DNA of 64,000 nucleotides, taken from contig NBAY01000002.1 in NCBI GenBank assembly GCA_002794775.1, positions 744,001-808,000 on the forward strand. The letters run 5' to 3'. Position numbers and translations under genes: made by a program. The notes beneath the pieces were generated by a model. It was not told the origin of the DNA, did not search any database, and saw only the letters and a program-made list of their open reading frames with translations. Below are positions 13,560 to 23,129 of the stretch, in pieces. This stretch comes from Porodaedalea pini (Eukaryota > Basidiomycota > Agaricomycetes > Hymenochaetales > Hymenochaetaceae). Within the stretch, counting starts at the first letter, position 1, and every line of letters starts with the position of its first letter.

Positions 13560-14890
13560 GCTGGCCATCAATCCGAGTTTTTTAGGCATTGCTTAATCTG
13601 AGTTTTTTTGTTTCTTCAGATTTAATTAATGCAATTTCTCACTCTAAAAGCTATACCTATTCAAAGTTCCTTGCTGGCTATCAGTCTAAGCTCTTAGAAC
13701 AATGCTTCATCTTAGTTCACATGATTCTTCAATTGCAAACTTATATATCTCACATACACATGCTTGAAAGCAATCTAAATTTTTATTGTATGACATTCTG
13801 TTTACAACAAAACCTCACTAAGTACAATATTGGTTGTTGAGAACCTGAAGACAGAGTAAGTCTCTTTCAATGGAGAAACATAGTGCATAATACCTGCTTC
13901 TCATGTCTTTATTTAAAATAGAAAGGATATTCTTTATACAATATAGATACTATGTTAGGACACCTTATATTATATTCATAAAAGGTTATAGGTGTAGGCC
14001 TGCTAGAGTATTCTCACTACTTCTAACATGTTGCTGACTTCCTATACATCATGACTTGACTCTGATGTATTGAGTGTCTGACATTCCAAGATACAAACTC
14101 TGAAACACAACCATGTAGCTGTACTACAATTATGAGGAGTCTAAGTCTGAGACTCAGTGGCAGTCTCCAGACCTATGGAATCTGGCACATTATGTTCAGT
14201 TCATGCCCTTTTCACATTCTCTTTACTGCTCAACTCATCCAAAGCTTATATGCACTTATACTGAGTTGTGCTATGTATACTCTGGCATGAGCCAGGTCAA
14301 TGATTTACATATTCTGAGAGTAATTCTCAATGGACTCCTATGGGTTGATTTTCTACTGAAATTTATTTTATAATACACATGGAGAAGATAGCAGAGTATT
14401 TATTAATTAACTTATTTTTTTCAGCATTTTTCCTAACTTTTTCATGTGAGGAATGAGTTGTTTGAGCTCAGAGTATAAAATTGATTGTAGATGATTTGCA
14501 TGCTGCTGCTTTGGAGTTACCACTTTTAGCCATCAAAGTTTTGAGAGAAAAGCATGATTTAATTAAATTATTTTTCCTTAATTTTTGCGATTTTGTTTCA
14601 TATTTTTTACAATTTTTTTCGTATGGGTAATGAGTTGATTAAGGCTACAGAGCGGTCTGTTCACGGATGTGTGCACATGTGCAGACATCATGTGATGATC
14701 TGCAATGTTGCCGCTTTGAGCCATCAAAAGTTTCGGGGCTGGCCGGAGCAGGAGCATGTGAGACAACTAAAGAAGGAAAAAGGAAGCATCAAAACAATTG
14801 AAAGTCCGAATTTAGTCAGCATGTGGCTGTGTCAAAAGTAGGGGGTTGCGTTTGTATATTAAGATGTCGATCTTGTACATAACCTTTTCA
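13560..14890. other. AT-rich, CpG-poor transposon-derived stretch
   Basis: About 1.3 kb of sequence much richer in A and T than the rest of the window, with very few CpG dinucleotides. It contains a diverged tandem duplication: blocks near 14390-14550 and 14590-14740 share the words AATGAGTTG, GATGATNTGCA and GCCATCAAA. The second copy keeps CpG (TTGCCGCTTTG) where the first has TGCTGCTTTG. No coding region is recognisable. It looks like an old silenced element that has lost CpG by deamination. Confidence 0.5.
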
Positions 14891-14891
14891 T

Positions 14892-14959
14892 CAGTCACAG
14901 TCACATACACAGGATGTTACTGTGACTGACGGGCTTCTAGCGCCGCTAGAAGCCCGTCA
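14892..14959 (+). repeat. Double-hairpin module, left arm of an inverted repeat
   Basis: Two palindromes share an edge. An outer pair CAGTCACAGT / ACTGTGACTG spans 14892-14928. An inner perfect 15-bp stem TGACGGGCTTCTAGC / GCTAGAAGCCCGTCA lies at 14927-14941 and 14945-14959. The module recurs in reverse complement at 23130-23197 with the same 68-bp length. This makes it a candidate terminal inverted repeat of a non-autonomous DNA element. Confidence 0.7.
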
Positions 14960-14983
14960 CTAGCATGAGGCTACTGTATGTAA

Positions 14984-15405
14984 GTGTATACCTTCTCTGC
15001 TTCAAGGTCCTCTACAAAGTCACAGGCCCTTGACAACACTGTCACCAAGGCTGTCAAGGCTGGCCTCCATTTCACTGTGGCTATGGGCAATGACAACTAT
15101 GATGTGTGTGACTACTTGCCTCCCTTGCCATCACCATTGGTGCATCAATCATCACTGACAAACATGCTTACTTCTCCAACCATATCTTGGGAACAATGGC
15201 ATGTAAACTCTCCATCTCTTCGTGGCTGATGAGTCTTGCATCACACCTCTCCAATGAGGTCTCATATGTCTCAATCGACCTCACTGTTGCTGCATCATCA
15301 CCAATGTCTCATCCTGCTCACCACTTAGAGGGCCATCTGTCCTCATTGTCAACCTCATATCTCTGTCATCTGGCCATTGTTTCTCTTGCTCTCTGCATGC
15401 GATGA
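14984..15405 (+). pseudogene. Broken subtilase (peptidase S8) fragment
   Basis: Short stretches in different frames line up in order with a cerevisin/proteinase K-type subtilase. ALDNTVTKAVKAGLHFTVAM and GNDNYDVCDY match the segment before the oxyanion Asn. After a frame change comes LAITIGASIITDKHAYFSN. Further on, SSPMSHPAHHLEGHL resembles the GTSM-SPHVAG catalytic-Ser region but lacks its GTS start. Frameshifts and stops rule out function. The fragment lies inside the inverted-repeat unit and may be a captured host exon or an older pseudogene. Confidence 0.6.
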
Positions 15406-15941
15406 GAGCCCTTGTTCACTGCTTTCCATTGATAACTCACTCGATTCTATCCACTCTGTTCCAAGGACGATGCGGCCTCATGTCCATCACTGTCCCTGTA
15501 GGGTATGAGGCCTGAACTGTATACAGCTCATATCTCACTCGATGGGACACACATTGTCTCATGGATCTCTGCATTGTGGAGAGCTTGTGGACATTGTTCT
15601 TTCGATGCCTGGAGCATCGGTTTTGGATTTGAACTTGTGACTTGGCAGCTTCATCAGTTTTGACCCCTATACTCAGTAGGGCCCCTGCAGGTTCACACCA
15701 TATCTATGTCGTTCACCACCCAATTTACATGGGAGTTTCACTCTTGGAAAGCTCTGATCGACAGGTTTCCAACGGTGCCTCATCTGTAGCATGCTGCATA
15801 GTACTCGTGATGCTATTGCCACTGCAAATGTGACTTCTCATCTATAGTCTCACCCTTGTCCATCCTTGTGTATGTCGCACCAATCTCTGCAAATACATGA
15901 CGGATTCCAGTGCAGGTTTCTGTGTTAGGACTCGAACTTTC

Positions 15942-16330
15942 TGTTAGGCGGGAGTCTGGGAGACGACTCGGACTGGGCAGGCCTTGGCTGACTGTCATCT
16001 GGGACATGCTATACTCGAGCGTAGACTTGGGACACGCTTACTCAGGCTAGGTCATCGCGGAGGTAAGAGGATTAATACAAGACTAGACTAATACAAGGGG
16101 GACGAGTCTCACCTAGGTCGTCGCGGAGGTAAGAGGAAAAGCAGAACAAGGAGTTCATGCGATTCCTGAGACCTTATATAGCGACAACCGTGAGACTATA
16201 TTACCTAACATTACATAATAAGTGGGAATGGAACGAATGAAGGTTATATGAAGGGAGTGTGGGAAGTGATTAAAGGAAAAGGAAAAGGAAAAGGGGAAAT
16301 AAAGAAAAGGTAAAAGTTCAAGCTCTGACA
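15942..16330 (-). repeat. 3' LTR of the chromovirus
   Basis: 389 bp, bounded by CTTTC on the outer side. In sense orientation it has a TATATAA box (16180-16174) and, 33 nt after the box start, GTTCTGCTTTT (16147-16137), which matches the primer site by complementarity. Compared with the other LTR it differs only by transitions at CpG-derived sites. Confidence 0.95.
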
Positions 16331-19300
16331 TTACCCCCCCTTCAAGGTTGGGTGTCCCGACCAACCAAGATCACGGTCGTCTGGCTCGGTGTCGACAAAG
16401 AGCGGGCGGAGTCGTGAGCGAGGGATGTCGAGTTTGCGAGGAGCACCGGGGTGTTTGAGGTAAAACTCCACGATCGCCTCCTTTGCGTTCTCGCCAAAGT
16501 CCTTCTCTGGTTGCCAGGTCGGTTCGTTGTACCCGACCCACTTGACGAGGTATTGTAGTTTACCTCGGTGCAGCCGTGAGTCAATGACCTCCTCGACCTC
16601 GTACTCCTCCTCCTTGTCAACGATTTCTGGTGGAGGCGGTGGCGGCTGTTTCTGGCTTTCGAAGGTTGGTTCGATGGCAGGTTTGAGTAGTGCCTCGTTG
16701 AAGACGGGGTGGACCTTTTTCCATCACTTTGGGAGTTTGAGCTTGTACGCGCTCGCTCCAATCTTGTCAACGATGTCGAAGGGACCATACCATTTGTCGG
16801 CAAGTTTCTTTGTGGGCGAATTTGTACTGATGTTTCGCCCATCGAGGAAAACCTTGTCTCCTGCCTTGTACTCCACTGATGCTCCTGCCGTCCGGTCATG
16901 ATAGCGTTTCATGTCCTCAGCCGCCTTAACTAGATTGTCCTTCGCCACGTGATGAGTCTCCTTGATGTGCTTCGCGAATTCTTCCGCCGACATATTGGCA
17001 GAGGAATTTCGTACGGTGTCGAAGCTCATAGGGTGACGTCTGGTGTTTGCATAGAAGGGTGACATCTTTGTCGCTGAATGTTCGCAGTTGTTGTAGGCGA
17101 ACTCCGCGAGGGGGAGCCAGTCCTTCCAATCCGATTGCCGATGATCGACGAAGAGCTGGAGGTACTGTTCGAGCTCTTGGTTGACGTGTTCTGTTTGACC
17201 GTCCGTTTGCGGGTGGTACGCCGTTGACGGGTTGCCTTCGATGTGTAGGAGTTTGTACAGTTCCTTCATCATCGACACATCGAACTGTGTGCCTCGGTCG
17301 TGGATGATCTTCTTTGGTAAGCCATGGAGGCGGAAGACGTGGTCGCGGTACAACTGAGCCATGCCTTCTGCTGACAGTTTCATCGTCGTTGGGATTGCAT
17401 GCATCTGTTTCGAGAATCTGTCCACGAAGACGCAGATCGCATTGTGTCCCTTAGAGTCCAGGAGCTCTCCGATTAGGTCGACCGTGACGATCTCCCAGGG
17501 ACCTTCAGGGATCGCGTTTGGATGAAGCGGTCTCGACCTCGACGTTCTTAAGGCTTTTGTCCGTTGGCAACAGTCGCATCCTCGGACGTATATTCGGACA
17601 TTGGAGAACATCGACGCCCACCAGAAGTCTCGATGTACCAGTTCGACCGTCTTCGACGATCCAGGATGTCCTGCCAGGGTCGAGTCGTGGCACTCCCGCA
17701 ATACCGCTTCCTTCATCATTGATGGTACGTACACCTTGCCTTTCATCCGCCACAACCCGTCGACTTTCACCATGTTCGTCGGCCTCTCCGACTCGTCCTG
17801 CGCTCTCTGCGCTTCACCCACTCGTTCCAACACTTCATCACGCGACGTCCTCACCACTCCACGGTTCAGCCATTTCTCCTTGATGAATACAACATCATCG
17901 TTGTCACCCTTGCCCTGATCATAACCCGTTTTGCGCGACAGCAGGTCGGCCTTGCCCATCGTCTTCCCTGGTTTGTGTTCGAGGTGGAAGTCGAATTCTT
18001 CAAGTTCGGTTTGCCAGCGAGCTTGTCGGTAGCTCAGCTTCTGTGCTGACTTGAAGTAGGTCAGGTTGGCGTGGTCAGACCAGATCTCGATCTTGTGTCG
18101 GGCGCCAAGGAGGTATTGTCGCCACTCCTTGAGTGCCAAAACAATGGCAAGCATCTCCTTGTCATAGATTTCGTAGTTTCGTTCCACTGGCAGGAGCGCT
18201 TCCGATTGGTAGGCGATCACCCTCCACTTCCCTTCTTGCTTCTGCAACAGCACACCTCCGAGCGCGTAGTTCAACGAGTCCGCCTCTACGCGGAAAGGGC
18301 CCTCGTCATTGGTGATCGCAAGGACTGGAGGTGAGCAGAGACGTTGTCTCAGCTCCTCGAACGCTTCCTGCTGTTCGGTCTCCCATACCCAGTCCTTCTT
18401 GCCTGTTAACGACGTTAACGGTCGGACCACCTTGCTGTAGTCCTTAATAAACCGTCTCAGCCAGTTTCCCATACCGAGGAACTGTTGTAGCTCCTTGAGG
18501 TTTCGCGGGATAGGCCAGTTCGCAATCGCCTCCGTCTTCGCTGGGTCGGCTCTGATCTCACCGTTGCCGATGATGTGACCGAGGTATTTGACGACCTTGG
18601 CATCGAACTCACACTTCTCCGGTTTCAGGTATAGGCCATTCTCTCGAAGGATCTGGAGGACGTGCCTCGACGTGTCTATATGTTCCTCAATGGTTTCCGA
18701 GAGGATCAATATGTCGTCGAGGTATACGATGATCAGGTTAGCGTAAATCAGGTCCTTGAAGATGTGATTGACAAAAGCCTGGAACGTCGCCGGGGCGTTG
18801 CAGAGACCAAAGAACATTACTGTCGGTTCAAAGAGACCCATGTTTGTGCGGAATGCTGCCTTCCACTCGTCGCCTTCACGGATCCGGATGTTGTAGTACC
18901 CCCAGCGAAGGTCAAGCTTAGTGATGTATTTCGCTTTCTTGACCTTGTCAACGAGTTCGTCGATGAGGGGAAGGGGATACTTGTTCTTGACTGTACCATC
19001 ATTAAGCTTTCGGTAGTCCTGGATCGGGCGTAGGGACTTGTCGGCTTTCTTGATAAAAAAGAAAGGCGAGGCCATCGGGGATATTGACCTGCGTATACGA
19101 CCAGACTTCAAGTTCTCCTCGAGGAAATCCTTCAGCGACTCCTGCTCCGTTGGTGTCAGTGGATAGATCTTGCAGTCGCTAGGTTTGAAGTCGGGTTTCA
19201 AGTCAATGACATGGTCCCATGGGCGGTGTTCCGGCAGTTTCTCGAATCCCTTCTCCGAGAAGACGTCGGCGTAATTGTCGAGGTATACGGGCCAGGACGC

Positions 19301-19944
19301 CTTGTCCATTCGCATCCCACTCACCCTCCTCATCTGCTCCACCACCTCCTTCACTTCACCTAGGTCCTCCACTGGCTCCCTTTCGATCGGGCAGCGAGTA
19401 AAGTCGAGTGTACCCGTCTTCCAGTCGACCTCTGGGTTGTGCCGTCGAAGCCAGTCGTACCCCAGGAAGATGTTAGATGACGCCAGTGAGGTTACCGCCA
19501 GGACGATCCATTCCTTATGGTGACCGATCGTAAGTTCAATGTCAACGTACTCCTTGATCAACCCGGCTTCGTTGTGTGTGCCGTCGGCATTGAGTACCGC
19601 AAGGGGTCAGATATAATGCTTCGTCTCTAGCCCGTACCGTTCGACGAATCTCACGTCAATGCACGATCCCGTACATCCCAAATCTACGAGCGTGTGTGCG
19701 TCCACCTCCCTCACTTCACCTTCCACGCTGTGCCCGATGTTCAGGAGAAGGTCCAGCTGGCGTCCACCAGTCCCTCTCATGAACAGCTGCTCGTACTCTT
19801 CACTTCCTTTCACACCGGTGGGGGCTTCGTACTCGGGAAAACCATCGACGTCGTTTGCATCTACGTATTGTACAGACGGTTGGTTATATTTTAACGAGTC
19901 TGGATTTGAAGTCCCTTGTTTTTCTCGGTCAGTCGCCCCAATGG
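16331..19944 (-). pseudogene. pol: Ty3/gypsy Pol (protease-RT-RNase H-integrase-chromodomain), inactivated
   Basis: Sense is on the minus strand. The protease motif reads LVDLGCTGS, with Leu (19679-19681) where DSG/DTG is needed. A TGA at 19607-19609 then interrupts the frame. The long open part carries reverse transcriptase with KLDLRWGYYNIRI and the catalytic YLDDIL, RNase H, an integrase HHCC region ending CDCCQRTK, and the DDE residues in VTVDLIG, IIHDRGTQF and GQTEHVNQE. A second TGA at 16724-16726 cuts off the tail, which would add VHPVFNEALLKP and a chromodomain (EYEVEEVIDSR, YLVKWVGYNEPTW). The frame closes with TAA at 16331-16333, touching the LTR. All three lesions fit C-to-T change at CpG. 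Pol is in the -1 frame relative to gag. Confidence 0.93.
16334..16343 (-). other. Polypurine tract (plus-strand primer site)
   Basis: The sense strand reads GAAGGGGGGG just upstream of the 3' LTR, the expected place for second-strand priming. It overlaps the last codons of pol. Confidence 0.75.
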
Positions 19945-21462
19945 CTACGCCTGACCACTTGCGAAACCCTGCGAGTCAACAACCTCTTCGTCGTTCTCTC
20001 CCTCCTCAACGTATTCTTCCACCATCGACCTTCGAGTGTCTACGACTTCCTCGAATGCCGATTCCTTCATCGCTCTGAGCTCATCGGCGAGGACGCGACG
20101 TTCACCTGGTGCCATCAGTTCCAGCATACGCTGGATGATCGGTTTCGCCTGCGGGCACTTGTCCTTAAAGTGGCCCAAACCGCCGCAGATCCAGCACGCG
20201 CGTCGGCGTTGCGCCTCGTTCATCGAAACGTCCATCGGCTGGCCAGCGCCTCCGAAGGTGATTCCAGTCGCATCGCGTTTGTCGATGTGCGGGGCCACCA
20301 CCTGTCGGCGCACAGGGGGCGCTTGTTGGGGCATCGGGCGGGGCGTGAATGGTAATGTCCTACCTCGTTGGATCGCGTGAATCTGTTGTTCACCCCGGTC
20401 GATTTCGACGGCTTTCTTCTTCCATGCCTCATACGTCGTCAGTACTGGCGTCAACCTCAACACCCCGTGGACCACCTCGATGTTCATTGCACGCTTCAGG
20501 CGGTCGCAAATGACGCTATCATCCTTCAGCTCTGCTGCCTTGATGATCACGTCGAGATCCTGGAAGAACTCGTCAGCAGAGAGGTCCTTCTGGACCTTGT
20601 CTCGGAACTTCTTCAATGCCTTCTCCTTCCTGTTCGGGTCGTCGAAGGAAGCATCCAGTCGTTCCTGAAACTTGGTCCAGTCATCCGTGAAGCTCACGAT
20701 GCCACCCGTTGTGAATTCCTGGACGTAGTTTTGCGCCCACATTGACGCGTTGCCACCCTTGAGGTAGGAGAGGGCGACATAGATTTTGCTCGACGACGAG
20801 GGGTACTTCGTGGGGTTTGCCGAGACAAAGAGAAGGACTTCACACTTGAAGTCGAGGTAGTCATCGCCACCAGCGAATTCGCGTGGCCGAGCGACGTCAA
20901 TCGAGGGAGCTGGGGCTTGGGCTGCAGGGGCATTCATTGCGGCGTGGGTAAAGGCAGCCGCTACGATTGCTGCAATTTCCTGTTGCTGCCTTTGGGTAAA
21001 GCCTTCCGACATCACTGGTACGGGCATGTGCATTAGGCGTTCAGGGGGTGTCGGCGGTGACGAGTCTCTGCGGGGCATTCGGTATCCTCCTGGTTCGCTG
21101 GGAAGGACGACCAACGATGTCGAAACGGTAGGGGATGCTGGGGCGTGAGGGGTTCGAGGCGCCCACTGAGTTCTTTCGCCTGATGGGTCAGTTGAGTACC
21201 AGGCGTGTCTAATGTCACTCCACCAGAGGTTATGGGTGACCTGGTTTCTATCGTCAGCTACGTACGACTGTCGTTCGGTGTCGTAGCATGACGAATGAGG
21301 GAGAGCCCGCTGTTGTTCCTCGGTAAGATCTATGTTGACTAGACTGGGGGGGGGAACTGGGAGGGGCTGGTTGTTCGGATGAACGTTACGCTGGCGAAGG
21401 ACAGGTTTGTCGGCGAATTTGATGACCAAACGGAAGGAGGCGGCCGAGAGCACAATCAACAA
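19945..21462 (-). CDS. gag: Chromovirus Gag polyprotein with CCHC zinc knuckle
   Basis: Open frame of about 505 codons without internal stops. The first ATG in frame is at 21076-21078; the frame stays open upstream, so the true start is uncertain and could involve a different frame. The core has features of a retrotransposon capsid (FAGGDDYLDFKCEVLLFVSA, SYLKGGNASMWAQNYV). It is followed by the nucleocapsid motif CWICGGLGHFKDKC, a CX2CX4HX4C zinc knuckle. A G-GGT-TTC heptamer lies six codons before the TAG stop and would move ribosomes into the pol frame. Gag packages element RNA into cytoplasmic particles. Confidence 0.88.
   Translation of the reverse strand: MLIVLSAASFRLVIKFADKPVLRQRNVHPNNQPLPVPPPSLVNIDLTEEQQRALPHSSCYDTERQSYVADDRNQVTHNLWWSDIRHAWYSTDPSGERTQWAPRTPHAPASPTVSTSLVVLPSEPGGYRMPRRDSSPPTPPERLMHMPVPVMSEGFTQRQQQEIAAIVAAAFTHAAMNAPAAQAPAPSIDVARPREFAGGDDYLDFKCEVLLFVSANPTKYPSSSSKIYVALSYLKGGNASMWAQNYVQEFTTGGIVSFTDDWTKFQERLDASFDDPNRKEKALKKFRDKVQKDLSADEFFQDLDVIIKAAELKDDSVICDRLKRAMNIEVVHGVLRLTPVLTTYEAWKKKAVEIDRGEQQIHAIQRGRTLPFTPRPMPQQAPPVRRQVVAPHIDKRDATGITFGGAGQPMDVSMNEAQRRRACWICGGLGHFKDKCPQAKPIIQRMLELMAPGERRVLADELRAMKESAFEEVVDTRRSMVEEYVEEGENDEEVVDSQGFASGQA
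19963..19969 (-). promoter_or_regulatory. Candidate -1 ribosomal frameshift heptamer GGGTTTC
   Basis: In the gag frame the sequence reads G GGT TTC, the X XXY YYZ pattern required for tandem slippage. Slipping back one base yields a frame that runs without stop into the protease region. The pol frame has a stop only 10 bases upstream of the heptamer, so the crossover must happen in this short window. Confidence 0.65.
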
Positions 21463-21723
21463 TGACGTCGAGGACTGTACACAGTGTGTTACCCATGTCC
21501 AGGTCAGATGGTTCCTCCACCAGAGGGAGAGGCGGAGAGCCAGGGTCGGGAAAGGTCGGGTGTAGGTTTACATAATACACGAACGTCCAAAAACGTCCAG
21601 GCAGGGTTGAGGGTTTGTCGTTTAGGGGTTCTACACGTCAAGTCCGTCGAGGGGAGCGCTCCTCTAGACCGAGTGAAGGCAAGTCGACAGCGACGACGTA
21701 CGCTGGGGATGAGCCTGGGTGGG

Positions 21724-21734
21724 GTTCTGCTTTT
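21724..21734 (-). other. Self-primer binding site (Tf1-like)
   Basis: The sense strand AAAAGCAGAAC begins one base after the 5' LTR. It is the exact reverse complement of GTTCTGCTTTT inside the LTR (21941-21931 in this copy), which lies where the transcript should start, 33 nt from the TATA box. No tRNA-like TGG start is present. This is the arrangement of self-primed Tf1/sushi elements. Confidence 0.8.
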
Positions 21735-21735
21735 A

Positions 21736-22124
21736 TGTTAGGCGGGAGTCTGGGAGACGACTCAGACTGGGCAGGCCTTGGCTGACTGTCGTCTGGGATG
21801 TGCTATACTCGAGCGTAGACTCGGGACACGCTTACTCAGGCTAGGTCGTCGCGGAGGTAAGAGGATTAATACAAGACTAGACTAATACAAGGGGGACGAG
21901 TCTCACCTAGGTCGTCGTGGAGGTAAGAGGAAAAGCAGAACAAGGAGTTCATGCGATTCCTGAGACCTTATATAGCGACAACCGTGAGACTATATTACCT
22001 AACATTACATAATAAGTGGGAATGGAACGAATGAAGGTTATATGAAGGGAGTGTGGGAAGTGATTAAAGGAAAAGGAAAAGGAAAAGGGGAAATAAAGAA
22101 AAGGTAAAAGTTCAAGCTCTGACA
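21736..22124 (-). repeat. 5' LTR of the chromovirus
   Basis: 389 bp. It holds the element promoter: TATATAA at 21974-21968 in sense. It is about 98 percent identical to the 3' LTR by eye, with all differences in the half nearest base 21736. Flanked on the outside by CTTTC (22125-22129). Confidence 0.95.
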
Positions 22125-22602
22125 CTTTCACCTTTCTTTTAATTTCCCTTTAACCATTTCTTTTCTTTTAATCACTCCCTTTCATTATATTTAATCGTCT
22201 TTTCAATCATTTCCCACACTCCCTTCACATGACCTTCATTCGCTCCATTCTGATCGTTTAGGTAATCTTAGATAATATAGTCTCATGGTCGTTGCTATAA
22301 GAGGGACCAGGAATCGCATGAACTCCTTGTTCTGCTTTTCCTCTTACCTCCGCGACGACCTAGGTGAGACTCGTCCCTCTTGTATTAGTTTAGACTTGTA
22401 TTAATCCTCTTACCTCCACGACAACCTAGCCTGAGTAAACGTGTCCCGAGTTCCTGCTCGAGTATAGCACGTCCCAGACGACAGTCAGCCGAGGCCTGCC
22501 CAGTCCAAGCTGTCCCCTGGACTCCCGCCTAACATTCTGCAGTATTCAGCCCTATATCATCACTTTCCAACAAGCTCTTACATGCATGGATGTGTTCTGT
22601 AT

Positions 22603-23007
22603 TCATCGTTCTGCACACCAATTTGTCTGCACACCACCAACATCCTCTAGCATGCCCACACAGAACTCAAAGTCTGAGACAGAGCCCAGCTCTGATGGCA
22701 GCAGGCTAGGATGCAGATGTGCATACAGGTAGCACATAACCTTGCTGCTTGCAGTCTTCTCCCCATACTCTGCCTCACTTTCCCTGCTCTCCTCATCTGA
22801 TAAGCAGTGAAAGTGTGAGCACATGCCTGAACGAACCTGTGCATCATCAAGAAAAGGGTTCAGGGTCATGTTATTGATGGAGGTGCACTCTGCCAGCACC
22901 AATGCCTCACCTCTGGCCTCGCTTGCAGCTGTACTCACACTAACACTCATTGTACCATCTGTGGCCATGTCAATGTCAATTTCAGCTCCAGGGTGAAGCA
23001 TCTCCAT
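22603..23007 (-). CDS. Orphan frame inside the transposon unit (134 aa), doubtful
   Basis: Begins with ATG at 23005-23007 and ends at 22603. The protein is acidic (MEMLHPGAEIDIDMATDG at the start, and a Ser/Glu-rich middle with several Cys and His). I recognise no domain. It lies between the old solo LTR and the right hairpin module, in CpG-poor sequence full of TG and CA, so it may be a fragment of a transposon or captured gene rather than a working gene. Confidence 0.3.
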   Translation of the reverse strand: MEMLHPGAEIDIDMATDGTMSVSVSTAASEARGEALVLAECTSINNMTLNPFLDDAQVRSGMCSHFHCLSDEESRESEAEYGEKTASSKVMCYLYAHLHPSLLPSELGSVSDFEFCVGMLEDVGGVQTNWCAER

Positions 23008-23129
23008 GCTTGCAGAGCACTTCAGGCATGACTCTGCACCTGTGAGTGCCTCTTGCTTATGGTATTATGTTATCAAATTTGCCTGAGGTGGCTTCACTCA
23101 AAGGTGCAACTTACTAGGTCATGTGCAAC

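Larger units (their letters stand above)
15942..22124 (-). mobile_element. Full-length Ty3/gypsy chromovirus with two 389-bp LTRs
   Basis: A 6183-bp LTR retrotransposon on the minus strand. Its LTRs (15942-16330 and 21736-22124) have identical length, both have TG...CA ends, and both are flanked by the target duplication CTTTC (15937-15941 and 22125-22129). Order in the sense direction: 5' LTR, primer site, gag with a zinc knuckle, protease, reverse transcriptase, RNase H, integrase, chromodomain, polypurine tract, 3' LTR. The LTRs differ at only seven positions, so the insertion is fairly recent. In-frame stops and a changed protease motif make this copy inactive. Confidence 0.95.
15918..22539 (+). 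mobile_element. Old solo LTR split by a later retrotransposon insertion
   Basis: A degenerate LTR in plus orientation begins at 15923 (TGTTAGGACTCGAACTTTC, to 15941), is interrupted by the full element, and resumes from about 22130 to its CCTAACA end at 22534. Its outermost flanks are the 5-bp direct repeat TTCTG at 15918-15922 and 22535-22539, the footprint of its own insertion. It is related to, but clearly diverged from, the LTRs of the inserted element and lies in the opposite orientation. No internal region is attached, so it is a solo LTR left by recombination. Confidence 0.85.

Noticed and set aside
13589..13840. 83-codon frame in the AT-rich stretch
   Set aside because: The composition is that of low-complexity AT-rich DNA, and no domain is visible.
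20036..20380. Plus-strand frames across gag and pol (also 17518-17883 and 18662-19033)
   Set aside because: They are antisense shadows of the retrotransposon coding region.
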